A stretch of DNA of 64,000 bases from NCBI GenBank assembly GCA_032622095.1, contig CP136063.1:205083934-205147933 (forward strand), read 5' to 3'. Below are positions 44,460 to 54,060 of the stretch, one piece after another; positions within the stretch are counted from its first letter, which is position 1; each line of letters opens with the position of its first letter. A program made the position numbers and the translations under genes. The stretch is from Siphonodentalium dalli. Taxonomy: Eukaryota; Mollusca; Scaphopoda; Gadilida; Siphonodentaliidae. The notes below the pieces were generated by a model, which ran no database searches, was not told the DNA's origin, and saw nothing but the letters and a program-made list of their open reading frames with translations.

Positions 44460-44478
44460 ACCGGGTACGTCCGCTAGT
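44460..44478 (+). repeat. Possible Helitron-like 3' terminus
   Basis: ACACCGGGTACGTCCGCTAG followed by T. It resembles the minus-strand borders of family L (37339, 37846) and the CTRR end used by Helitrons. No rolling-circle replicase frame is seen. Confidence 0.3.
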
Positions 44479-45174
44479 CTAACGATAAGACCGGGAAAAC
44501 AAATTCATTATTCTAGAACACTACACATATTATGTGTTACATTTTATCTCAAACAAAATCATGTAGAAATGACACACTCGTGACATTTATGTGTCGGTAG
44601 TGAATATGCGAATATTTATTATATGAGATGTTTTCTATTGGAGACAAATGCAAAGCTCGAAAAGGCTACCACAGAACAAATAAAATGGCAGTAGCTTTAA
44701 AATTTGTTATACACTGTGTTTGTGTCAAAACTGAACTACAAATAATTGTGTAACACACAGTTTTAAAACTGCTGCCAGATGTTTGATGTGGTGGCTGATA
44801 CAAGGTTTGTGCCTCAAGTAGAACATATCTCATTTACTAACTATAATATACTATCATATTCACTCATATTCAATGTTGAGAAAATTGCACCGACACATAT
44901 ATGTCATGTGCTATTTATACACAATTTTTTAAAGATAAAATGAAACACCTATTGCGTAGAATGAATACACATTTGTTCTACGAAAAAACTATTCGACTGT
45001 CATCTGTACGTAAGTTACCTATTGAACCAAGATGTTTCACGTGAGTCGCGTTTTTCTGGGCTATAGTAATGAAAACTTATTTTCGTTAATAGCTTCATCA
45101 AAAGTTGCCGTTGTCAGTGCTTTGTCGGAAGGCACCATATCTTATATACGAACACTCCCATAATGAATGCTGAC

Positions 45175-45410
45175 AATGAGCTGATGATATCGATACCGCG
45201 CGACGGTACGGCAAACTGATCAAGCGTATGTCGGGACTTCACAAAAGTAACATTCTCGTGCTAAATGATGATGAAATAACTAGATTGCCTGATGTGATCG
45301 GGATTCCGCCCGACAGAAGCGCCCTCTGGGGGCAGAAATAAGTATCGGCAGAAGACTCATCCATGCCAAAAATAGTACTGCTGGATAACACAATTCTGAA
45401 CAAGTATACT
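45175..45410 (+). repeat. Family Q module, unit 3
   Basis: GATATCGATACCGCGCGACG, GTATGTCGGGACTTCACAAA, TCGTGCTAAATGATGATGAA and CGGGATTCCGCCCGACAGAA. It is followed by a diverged copy of the downstream block of unit 1 (GCTGGATAACACAATTC). Confidence 0.75.
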
Positions 45411-45588
45411 TGAGTTATGGTATTGCACCAGTCAGCAGACGCGTCAGTACTTTTCTTGGAAACACCGGTCATCAGAAATTAATTATACTTCCAAATTTAC
45501 TAAGACTAGGACAGCAATTTTTGAGCACTATATACAATGTTGGGCTGTGGTGTCTACATTCTTATTGGCGATATCGTTTTAGGCACGT

Positions 45589-45656
45589 TTAACTCTTTGA
45601 TGATTGGAAAGTCCTGAATTTTTACGAAAACCCTGTGCCAATGCATTCTCTTATAT
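45589..45656 (+). mobile_element. P3-family MITE, left-end fragment
   Basis: TTAA 45589-45592, TTTGATGATTGGAAAGTCCT, then CCCTGTGCCAATGCATTCTC. The element stops abruptly at 45656 inside the hairpin stem, suggesting deletion within the palindrome. Confidence 0.65.
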
Positions 45657-45995
45657 GAAAGTATGTATGTAATATGAAGTCCGAAACGAGCTGTAACATA
45701 TAATAACTTACTTTTCGGGAATAAATTAACAACCTAGAAAAGAATACTTGTACCAAAGACACAAGCACTACTGCAACTATATCATTCCGACATAACATAT
45801 GCCATCACCGTGTATTTATTTGAGTTTGATACAAATAAAGAGAAGAACATATGACAAAGAGATCTCACATCATATATAGCAAGGGGCGCAACTTAAACAT
45901 TTAGTGATTATCAACGAAACTAATCTAACCCAACTATCTAACCCAACAATTGACCAAACTCCTGGAATTTTACCCAATCATAACCCAACTTTGAA

Positions 45996-46394
45996 TTAAC
46001 CCTTTACCCAACAGAACGGCCCTGTGCCAATGCATTCTCTTATATATGCGAGTCGACCATAGGTCGCCTCGCATATATAAGAGAATGCATTGGCTTAACA
46101 CATTACAAATTATAAAATTGTTAAAGAATGTAAGAAAAAATGGTAAAAAGTGTTAAAAAAAGATTTTGTTTAGGCCAATGCATTCTCTTATATATGCGAG
46201 GCGACCTATGGTCGACTCGCATATATAAGAGAATGCATTGGCACAGGGCTAACTGTGACTATCACAATGTGGTCAAGGAGCCGGTTCCAATGATATTCAT
46301 ATTTGTATGGTTCTATTGAGACAGACCGAAGATATTTTAGGCTGTTGAAGCTTTATTTGGCCGGTTTTGGCCGGTTTGTTGGGTAAAGGGTTAA
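45996..46394. mobile_element. P2-family TTAA MITE, copy 1
   Basis: TTAA at 45996-45999 and 46391-46394. TIRs CCCTTTACCCAACAGAACGG and TTTGTTGGGTAAAGGG. Hairpins 46026-46094 and 46174-46242 sit in the left half with their CACAGGG sides outward. The right half is a unique 150-bp segment (GTGGTCAAGGAGCCGGTTCC). Nearly identical to 48670-49069. Non-coding. Confidence 0.92.
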
Positions 46395-46534
46395 CCTAAC
46401 AATTTTGACTAAACTTTGTTTTGGGTATAAACAACCCTCCTGCTAATGCTTTCCCCAATCGAGTTAGGTATAAATAATCATAGTCACTCAATGAAAGTCA
46501 GTCTTTAACGAACCTTTATGATGACGGTTTATCT

Positions 46535-46720
46535 GTAGCTGATGGTATCGATACCACGTGACTGGGTACGACTCATATATACGGCAAACTGATCAAACGT
46601 ATGTCGGGACTTCACAAACGTAACAATCTCGTGCTAAATGACGACCATATAACTAGATTGCCAGATCCGCCTGACAGAAGCGCCCTCTGGGGACATAATT
46701 AAGTGTGGGCAGACGACATG
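46535..46720 (+). repeat. Family Q module, unit 4
   Basis: GCTGATGGTATCGATACCAC, ATGTCGGGACTTCACAAACG and TGACAGAAGCGCCCTCTGGG. About 15 bp of the GATGTGATCGGG part are missing. The minus frame 46634-46834 crosses it. Confidence 0.75.
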
Positions 46721-47061
46721 CCACATCGATCCTGGGGGAACTTGTAATAAATAACCAGGCAATTCTATTACATTTCCGTCATATATATTATTTATATTGT
46801 TTGCAATCCTATTTGAAACGCCATTTCTTGTCAATTGCTAACTCAGCTTACTAGTTTAATGATGAACGTTCCGTGATTGTTTAAACGCACATATATCTTC
46901 CAGGTACATGCAGAGTAACCGATTTAAGTGGATCCACACCAAGTATAAGGACGCTGTTGCCCGGTAATCTCTACCAGAGCGCGCAGGTCATACTTCCTGT
47001 CTGACTCGTCACCGGCTGGGTACTAGTACAATATATAGCGGTTTTCTGTATTTAGCGCGGC

Positions 47062-47153
47062 TCTTTCCAGACAAAATGGCGAAACCGATCGTCCTAAGTC
47101 AAATTTCCTTTGAGAACAATTCCCGCACTAAAAACTTTTTGACAGAATGGTGA
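47062..47153 (+). CDS. Possible 5' end of a gene: promoter-like sequence and 25-codon ORF
   Basis: After a CG-richer stretch (46960-47060), CAATATATAGCGG (TATA-like) precedes CGGCTCTTTCC at 47059, an oligopyrimidine start-site-like motif. A 5' UTR of about ten bases leads to ACAAAATGGCG, a good start context (ATG at 47076). The frame encodes MAKPIVLSQISFENNSRTKN and five more residues before TGA. A donor-like G|GTGAAT at 47149/47150 could splice before the stop. An overlapping frame (47147-47374, 75 codons) ends exactly at the P8 element. No family recognised. Confidence 0.27.
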
Positions 47154-47370
47154 ATTCGAGCGGTAGTTTTCATGAAAATTTCGCAAGCTCCTTCGCGAAA
47201 TTAGAACTCTTGCGTCTGATTTGCCATGCCTGTTGTCGTCCATGTGCGTTGATAGACTTTTGTGTTGATAAAATAATCGGAGAACCAAATCACACCGTTT
47301 CGTTCCAGAGGGACTTTCCAAACTTAATTTACGAAATTACCCATTTTTTCTCTCTCGATATTTTGTGTGC

Positions 47371-47936
47371 TTAAAGGGCTACTGTACGCCAAATGTTGTT
47401 GTTGGTTTCTATAGTCTCCGAGTCGGAGAATAAGGTAACAATTTTTCCATTATTTGAAAGTCTGTTGAGTACGAAGTCATGTTACGGATGACAAATTTAC
47501 CGGAATGCAAAAATACAAATTGTCGTTGTCGAGTTATTTTTGTAAAGTTTTCAACCAAATGAATCAAATAAAAGTTATATTATATGCATACTAGTCCCAT
47601 ATAATCATTTAAGTTATTGTATCGTCGCTAGTCAGTGAGTGGCTTGAGTGTTCTCACCGTATCATCATAATATTTAAAAAATCCAGTATCCCTCAATTAC
47701 TATTTTTGATTACGGTAATTCGTAATTTAATTGACGCCATTTTATGGCTCCAGTCATAAATTCAATTTATATCAAATTATTAACTTTAAAATTATTAAAT
47801 TTTAAGATAGCCTATTAACCTGAGCGTTTACAGAATACATCTTCGACTCAAATTACTTATGTTTCTATATATTATCGATATTAGATCGTTGTTGTCACCG
47901 GAAATTTATTGAAAATGGCGTACAGTACCCCTTTAA
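47371..47936. mobile_element. P8-family TTAA MITE
   Basis: TTAA at 47371-47374 and 47933-47936. TIRs AAAGGGCTACTGTACGCCA and TGGCGTACAGTACCCCTTT. A 558-bp A/T-rich interior without frames. Single copy in this window. Confidence 0.88.
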
Positions 47937-48669
47937 TAAGGGCAACATGTTGCTCTGTTCGCTTAATATATATATTAATATCGCGAAGTCCACCAAATTT
48001 TGGTAAAATGTCGCCGGTTTTGGCAGCGGTCTTATCGAGTCATCTTTGGGAGATAAACCCTGCAATCTTGCATGTACATGTAGTTTGGTCGTGTGGATTG
48101 CGTGCTTTACGTCTATATGGACTGCAGGGTTCAACCCAAAATACAATGCCTGACAGTAATTACTGTGGCATTTCTGTGTAGTTTACATGTGATTTTGAAG
48201 TACATTGTCCGTGATTCAATTTCGAAAAAAAATTGAATTATCTCACCATGCCACTTTACGGTTGCGAAATTTGGGGCGATTGTGACAACATCTAGAAAGT
48301 GTTGACTTGAAATTCTTCAAATAGATGTTGAGAGTAAGGGCAACCCTCAACTATACATAATATACGGCATATCGCCATCGGCGAGTTACGAAGGTAACTC
48401 ATTACAAATTGAGGTTAAAATGATCCATGCCCGTATACCGTGGCATTGTTTTCAGAAAAAAAGAAAACATTGATTTCTCAGTATAGTACAGATATTTTTA
48501 AGGAAAAATATTATTGATGTGACTAGCATTCTACGAAATACTCTATCAACACAATATGATCCGTCATATTGACTGCACCCAAGTTTATCTATTGGCTAAC
48601 ACGCGTCGTATCAACGAAGAATCTCGTGGGACTCTACAGAACACTCAGACAGTTCTTTTGTGATTATCT

Positions 48670-49069
48670 TTAACCCTTTACCCAACAGAAGGGCCCTGTG
48701 CCAATGCATTCTCTTATATATGCGAGTCGACCATAGGTCGCCTCGCATATATAAGAGAATGCATTGGCTTAACACATTAAAAATTATAAAATTATTAAAG
48801 ATTGTAAGAAAAAATGGTAAAAAGTGTTAAAAAAAGATTTGTTTTAGGCCAATGCATTCTCTTATATATGCGAGGCGACCTATGGTCGACTCGCATATAT
48901 AAGAGAATGCATTGGCACAGGGCATAACTGTAACTATCACAATGTGGTCAAGGAGCCGGTTCCAATGATATCCATATTTGTATGGTTCTATTGAGACAGA
49001 TCGAAGATATTTTAGGCTGTTGAAGCTTTATTTGGTCGGTTTTGGCCGGTTTGTTGGGTAAAGGGTTAA
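48670..49069. mobile_element. P2-family TTAA MITE, copy 2
   Basis: TTAA at 48670-48673 and 49066-49069. TIRs CCCTTTACCCAACAGAAGGG and TTTGTTGGGTAAAGGG. Hairpins at 48700-48768 and 48848-48916. It differs from 45996-46394 at only a few positions, implying recent spread. Confidence 0.92.
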
Positions 49070-50550
49070 AGAGAGTAATATCTTAGTGCGAACGCACTTT
49101 GTTGTACGTATAGTCTGCACAGACGATGGTCGCAGGATAAGATAAAATATAAGTTGGATTGGTCGCTATAAGTTAACCAGGTTCGCAACATTTTGTTACC
49201 CATGTTGGGCAAAGTCTCATCATTTAAGGCCACATGGCGGTTTGCGCTCAAAATACACATAATAGTATTCGTTTTTGAATTTTTTCCGGTGTATCGAAAT
49301 AGGCCGATATACACATGAACTATATTTCTACGGGCATTATATGTCCCAGAAAGACGCATTAAAGTAAAAACAATTATACAAATTTGAACACGGTGTTTGG
49401 CTTCAAAACAAACAACAGACATGTGTACGGAATGGAACAGAAAAGAGTGTTCCGTGTTTAATAATATATTCCTAATATCGTATACATGAAGAGCGTTTAT
49501 GTGTGAAAAAAAAAATGGAAATGGCTGAGACCATGGCAAGTATTTTTCAGAGCATACGAAGCCAGTATATCAATAGTTCGTGTATGTGTCAGCCTATTTA
49601 TACCTTCTTCCAAATAACCTAGACAAAATTTGGAAGCTCATGTCTGTTTAAACCAGACATTATGGCGACATCAATAGCATTTCCCCGTGTTCCTAAGACA
49701 GTTTTAGTGAGAGACTTGATGCGATTGAATTTTTTTTCGCCTAGCTAACATGCTGGACAACAAAGGCAGGGGAATAGGACAAAAACTTTGTTAATATTTA
49801 ATAACTATCTGTCAATTTATGCCATTTTCGCAAATTTACTGAACTAAACTATTACACTCAAATCAACTAAACGAGATTTGCCCAAAATACCAGTTTCAGC
49901 TAACCTGAGTCACAAAATACCAGTTTTTATTATCCAAAACCATGAGATGACGACCAATCAGCACAAATAAGTGTAGCAAAATTAAGGATTGGCACAGACA
50001 AAGTTTGTATATATATAATTTTAATATATTTCGAAGCAGTGCACTATTTCAGTCAATTTGTTAAACGTCCGGTTCGTAATCTGTGTGCAACTTGCCGTTA
50101 TTTAGTATCTCATGCGGATACACAACATTGTCAAATTACAAGAAGGGCATGTCATCGGATATATTTTTTCGAGATGTTTAGATTGAAGATATTCCTATAA
50201 GTAAAACCAAATGAGCCACAACTATTACCTCTTGTAACCAGTATTAAAATCGACGTTGTCCACTGCCACCATAATCAAGATGACGTCCAAACTGGCCGAC
50301 AACAAAGTGAATCAGCAACTGATTTTTCGAAGCATCACATTATCACTTCAATATCATATATAGTATGCTGGTTTATGACGCAGACAAACAGATTGTTTGT
50401 GTCACAATCTGAATCTTTATCAACCATCTACTATGAAATTCCTTGATACACTTTGGCGATAACGAATTGACGCTAAAAACATCTGTATTGTTACTGCAGT
50501 TGTGGTACAAGGCACGTATGACGTCATTGACTGGTTCAAAATCACGAATT
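49070..50550. other. Unassigned, contains a family G fragment
   Basis: 49745-49810 (ACAACAAAGGCAGGG...TTTGTTAATATTTAATAACT) matches the interior of family G. The longest frame of the window (minus 49539-49066, 157 codons) lies here and starts right at the P2 border. It has no recognisable domain and contains the low-bias composition expected of random AT-rich DNA. Confidence 0.45.
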
Positions 50551-50638
50551 AACAGACGTCACAACAATCGCGTGAAAAATCAAAACGACATTCCAACAGA
50601 CGTCACAACAATCGCGTGAAAAATCAAAACGACATTCC
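50551..50638 (+). repeat. Perfect 44-bp tandem duplication
   Basis: AACAGACGTCACAACAATCG to GACATTCC occurs twice in direct succession without differences. The period equals that of the satellite at 19879-23177 but the sequence is unrelated. Confidence 0.95.
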
Positions 50639-51649
50639 AACGTATATTCTAGCGAACTATAAACAAATAGTTCCTAGGTTTAATATTATTTGATTGCCTA
50701 CCATAATGGGTATTATATATATCACAAAGTAACTAATATGTATTTTTTTTTAGTATTTATTATAAATTATATAAAACACGCAGATTTTGTCGATTGAATT
50801 CAATTTCCGTTCGGCATATTCGCGTGAACATGCAGGTTGGTAGAATTTACCAAAGCGAGCTAATCGCGTGACCCAGATACCTTTGCATGTTGTGAGAATT
50901 TACTCAAGAAAACTAATCGTCGGACACAAATTCAACAATTTTGGCATTTAAGAAACTCCTAAAATGTAATTCTGTCACACCAATAGATGTTACATACACA
51001 ATGTGCTTGTAACGATTCATGTATCGCGACTCGGCTAGTTTTCGTGGCCACATATAGCGACTCGGTGACCAAGGTCGCTCGTCGCTATATGCCCCGAAAA
51101 CTATATATACATGAGTAGATATAAACACATTGTGTATATAACAAATATTAATGAGCAATCGGAAATATTAAAAACTCTTTTAGCATCGGATGTTTTGGCA
51201 AAGATGATCAATTTATCGAGGCAAATATAAAGTAGCACATTGTTTTATCTGAGCTTGTAATTGAGCACTGAAAATTTCTACACTGACCGACGGAAGGATC
51301 CTAACACTTCAACGATGACAATGGTAAAATAATCGGAATATACCCAGACCATTGACGTGTCAATATACCATTTTCCGTCTTGACAAAACCACTGGTCCGC
51401 CCTTCATTCAATATAATTTGTAACAGTTGCCTTGGAATGTCTTATGTAGGCAACGATGGGAGTGCAAACAAGTTGTTGTATTGTATATATGTACTGGACA
51501 ACGAAAGATGAACAAAGCTTAGTTACATTTGTATGCCGGGTTATTGTTTTTTGGTATGTTGCCCACAACGTGGACAATGATAACGTGAGGAAATTGGGTG
51601 GTTATGGCATTTAGAATGGCGTTGAACTAATCGCTACATTCTAATCGGA
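50639..51649. other. Unassigned, no gene recognised
   Basis: AT-rich. A short inverted pair, ATATAGCGACTCGG / GTCGCTATAT, lies around 51055-51090. Nothing else supported. Confidence 0.5.
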
Positions 51650-52010
51650 TTCAACTCTTGTTTGAGACAGTCAAAGTGACAACTTGATACAAAACTGCAG
51701 CCTCTCGTACCGATGTGCCGTTCATCCACTGCGCATACATATTGTGTCTTCAATTCGGAGCAGTCCTTGATTTGACATAACTGTCAACCAACAGAACATT
51801 GATTTATTGTGAGTATTCCAGTCGGACATATCATGATATAATGGTTCCGTGCAAATGGTCGATTACAATGCATCCTAATTTGCGTCGTAATTACAAAACT
51901 TGTATTCACGTCACTTTTCATCTCGTTAATAATCGAGTAAAGTATTTTATTCCTGGCCTTGTCCAACCACGGTGGCGGAGGGAGCCATCAACGTGTCTGA
52001 GCCATCAATC
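51650..52010 (-). repeat. Family N repeat, copy 1 (decayed coding-like)
   Basis: Minus strand. The block giving QLCQIKDCSELKTQYV (around 51775-51730) corresponds to QLCKIRDFSELKTQYV in copy 3. It is interrupted by a TGA and frameshifts. Upstream nucleotide similarity to 53085-53400 (for example AATTTGC(G/A)TC, GCAAATGG(T/C)(C/T)GATTA) extends over about 250 bp. Confidence 0.6.
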
Positions 52011-52098
52011 AACATGTTCAATAAAGTTTATTAGATAAAAAACAACATTGATATAAATATGCAACAACAGGACCCTATTGAAGCAGAGATTGTTAATA

Positions 52099-52557
52099 TG
52101 TGACCCGACATATCAAATCCAGTCGGAAGTCGGGATTGTTTTACCCTGTGCCAATGCATTCTCTTATATATGCGAGTCGACCATAGGTCGCCTCGCATAT
52201 ATAAGAGAATGCATTGGCTTAACAATTTTTATCATGTTTTTTAAATAAATGTTTCTTTCAATTTTTAGGACATAAAATAAAAAAAACACCCATTACCCTG
52301 CAGGGAGCCCCACACATATATAGGAGCACATAGATGAGTGTCGTCTGCTCATGTTTGCCTGGGGCTCTGTATGGGTGAAATTATAAAATTGTTAAAGAAT
52401 ACAAGAACAAATTATTAAAATTGTAAAAAATTGTTAGGCCAATGCATTCTCTTATATATGCGAGGCGACCTATGGTCGACTCGCATATATAAGAGAATGC
52501 ATTGGCACAGGGTAAAAAAATCCCGACTTCCGACTGGATTTGATATGGCGGGTCACA
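52099..52557. mobile_element. T-family MITE, copy 4
   Basis: TGTGACCCGACATATCAAAT...TTGATATGGCGGGTCACA. Hairpins 52150-52218 and 52438-52506. The GGAGCCCCACACATATATAG...CTGGGGCTC foldback is central. In opposite internal orientation to 28256 and 42984. Confidence 0.9.
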
Positions 52558-52769
52558 TATGAAAGCGACCTCATGGTGATACACAGTTCATATTCATTCG
52601 TATACTTATACTAGGGGTGCAGTTTATGGAGAAGAAATTGGTGTTCTTGTACAAAATGCATGTAGTTCAGAGTGAGAGGTAATAAGGGACAATGCTAATA
52701 GGTGCATGGATGCTGGCAGGGATGTGTGGGGCGGGAGTGTGAGGTATATTAACAGAAAAACGTCATCAA

Positions 52770-53040
52770 ACAGACGGTCTCTGACAAAATTGCGGATGAA
52801 GATGGATATCCATAAATTCAAGTGGTAATACGACCAGTATTTCGTGATACTCAAGTGATAATACGGCCATATTTCGTTGAACAAAATGTTGATAAATCAC
52901 ACGTTTTGGGAAAGTTGATACCATAGTTGACAGCGGTTAGCATTATTTTGTTGCAATAAATCGATTCTGATAACTGAAGCATATTTTGAAGAAATGTTGT
53001 TGTTGTATATTGATGACATGGGGACCGTCCGTACCTTTAA
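52770..53040 (+). mobile_element. P7-family TTAA element, 5'-truncated copy 3
   Basis: From GACGGTCTCTGACAAAATTG to GGGACCGTCCGTACCTTTAA (TTAA 53037-53040). The interior matches 12719-13172 (CACGTTTTGGG, TTGACAGCGGTTAGCATTAT). Confidence 0.72.
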
Positions 53041-53084
53041 TGCAATCAAACCAAGCTGGGCATTACAGGGTCGGGGTGCACGAT

Positions 53085-53400
53085 CGCTGGCAATTTAATT
53101 TGCTGCCTCTCCCACCGATTTGTAGTTCGCCTGTATACTGCATGTGCATAAAGTCCATGCATGCACGATTGGACATCATTGTCGACAAAATTATCCTAGA
53201 TTTATTGTAAACAGCAACCGGGTTTCATAGAAACTTTGCGTGCAAATGGCTGATTAAAATGCATCCTATAATTTGCATCCTAATTACAAAACTTGAATTT
53301 ACAAGACTTTCACGTCGTTGATAATCTAGTAAAATATATGTTATTCGTGGGCCTGTCCTACGTACCACAGCGGCATAAATCCATAATACATGCAGTTGCA
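53085..53400 (-). repeat. Family N repeat, copy 2
   Basis: Aligns in blocks with 51650-52010 and 53800-54060 (GTCGACAA(T/A)(T/A)ATG(A/T), AAACCCGGTTG, TTTGCACGCAAAG). Frames are broken. Confidence 0.55.
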
Positions 53401-53456
53401 CATGAACCATCACTCAGCTGGCTTAGGAGATCCTTTCTCCTGTAACATATATCGTA

Positions 53457-53699
53457 ATGCCAAAATTGACATGTCGGTTAACCGATTATTTAAAAGATAT
53501 CAGCACGGAGAACGAGCAGTTCATTGTTAAGGACAGCGTCGCTGCAGATTACGTACATGGAAAATATATAGCTATAGACTGTGGCCGTTGCATAAGGCGA
53601 GGAAGGAGAAGGAAGACCATATTGAGAGATGGACAATCGGATCGGAAACGAGCGATCGATAAATCATTGGACGATGAGAGGGAAACATCGTTAAATTAA
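53457..53699 (+). CDS. Small hypothetical ORF, 80 codons
   Basis: Opens at ATG 53457 with G at -3. The protein is strongly charged, with a basic cluster RCIRRGRRRKTILRDGQSDR near residues 44-63 and an acidic tail (DDERE). Codon composition is less AT-rich than the flanks. There is no membrane segment, signal peptide or known domain, and it lies between two family N copies. It may be part of that repeat's flank or chance. Confidence 0.2.
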   Translation: MPKLTCRLTDYLKDISTENEQFIVKDSVAADYVHGKYIAIDCGRCIRRGRRRKTILRDGQSDRKRAIDKSLDDERETSLN

Positions 53700-53799
53700 A
53701 CAAAGCGCGACATTACAAGGCAGGAGTGATCCTAGAAAGGTTTTGGAACAAACCGACGGAACTGAGATGAGTTTAGATGCACAATTGGTGTCTCTCATA

Positions 53800-54060
53800 T
53801 TGACTTGCATTTCGTCCACTGTGTATAAACGTATTGAGTCTTCAGTTCGGAGAAGTCCCTGATTTTACATAATTGTCGACCAAAAGATCCTTGATGTATT
53901 GTGGTAAACAACCGGGTATTAAAGTCGATCATATTGTCAAAGAAAGCCTCCGTGTAAATGTCGATTGATTTGTGTCTGGGGAAACTGAGATCATAACACG
54001 TCTGCTCACCCCTTTCACCGACAAATTGGGACCCCTTATTTGCACAACACGTTTTCATAT
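53800..54060 (-). pseudogene. Family N repeat, copy 3, with open frame
   Basis: The minus frame 54058-53795 (87 codons) includes CYDLSFPRHKSIDIYTEAFF and GRQLCKIRDFSELKTQYVYT. The second part is recognisable, with stops, in copy 1. The common reading frame suggests the family derives from a coding sequence (a gene or an element protein). I do not recognise the protein. It ends at TGA after CKSI. An Fe/Zn-type motif is not evident. Confidence 0.4.

Noticed and set aside
49066-49539. Longest ORF (157 codons, minus)
   Set aside because: No domain, starts at a MITE border, composition like translated AT-rich noise, no splice or promoter context.
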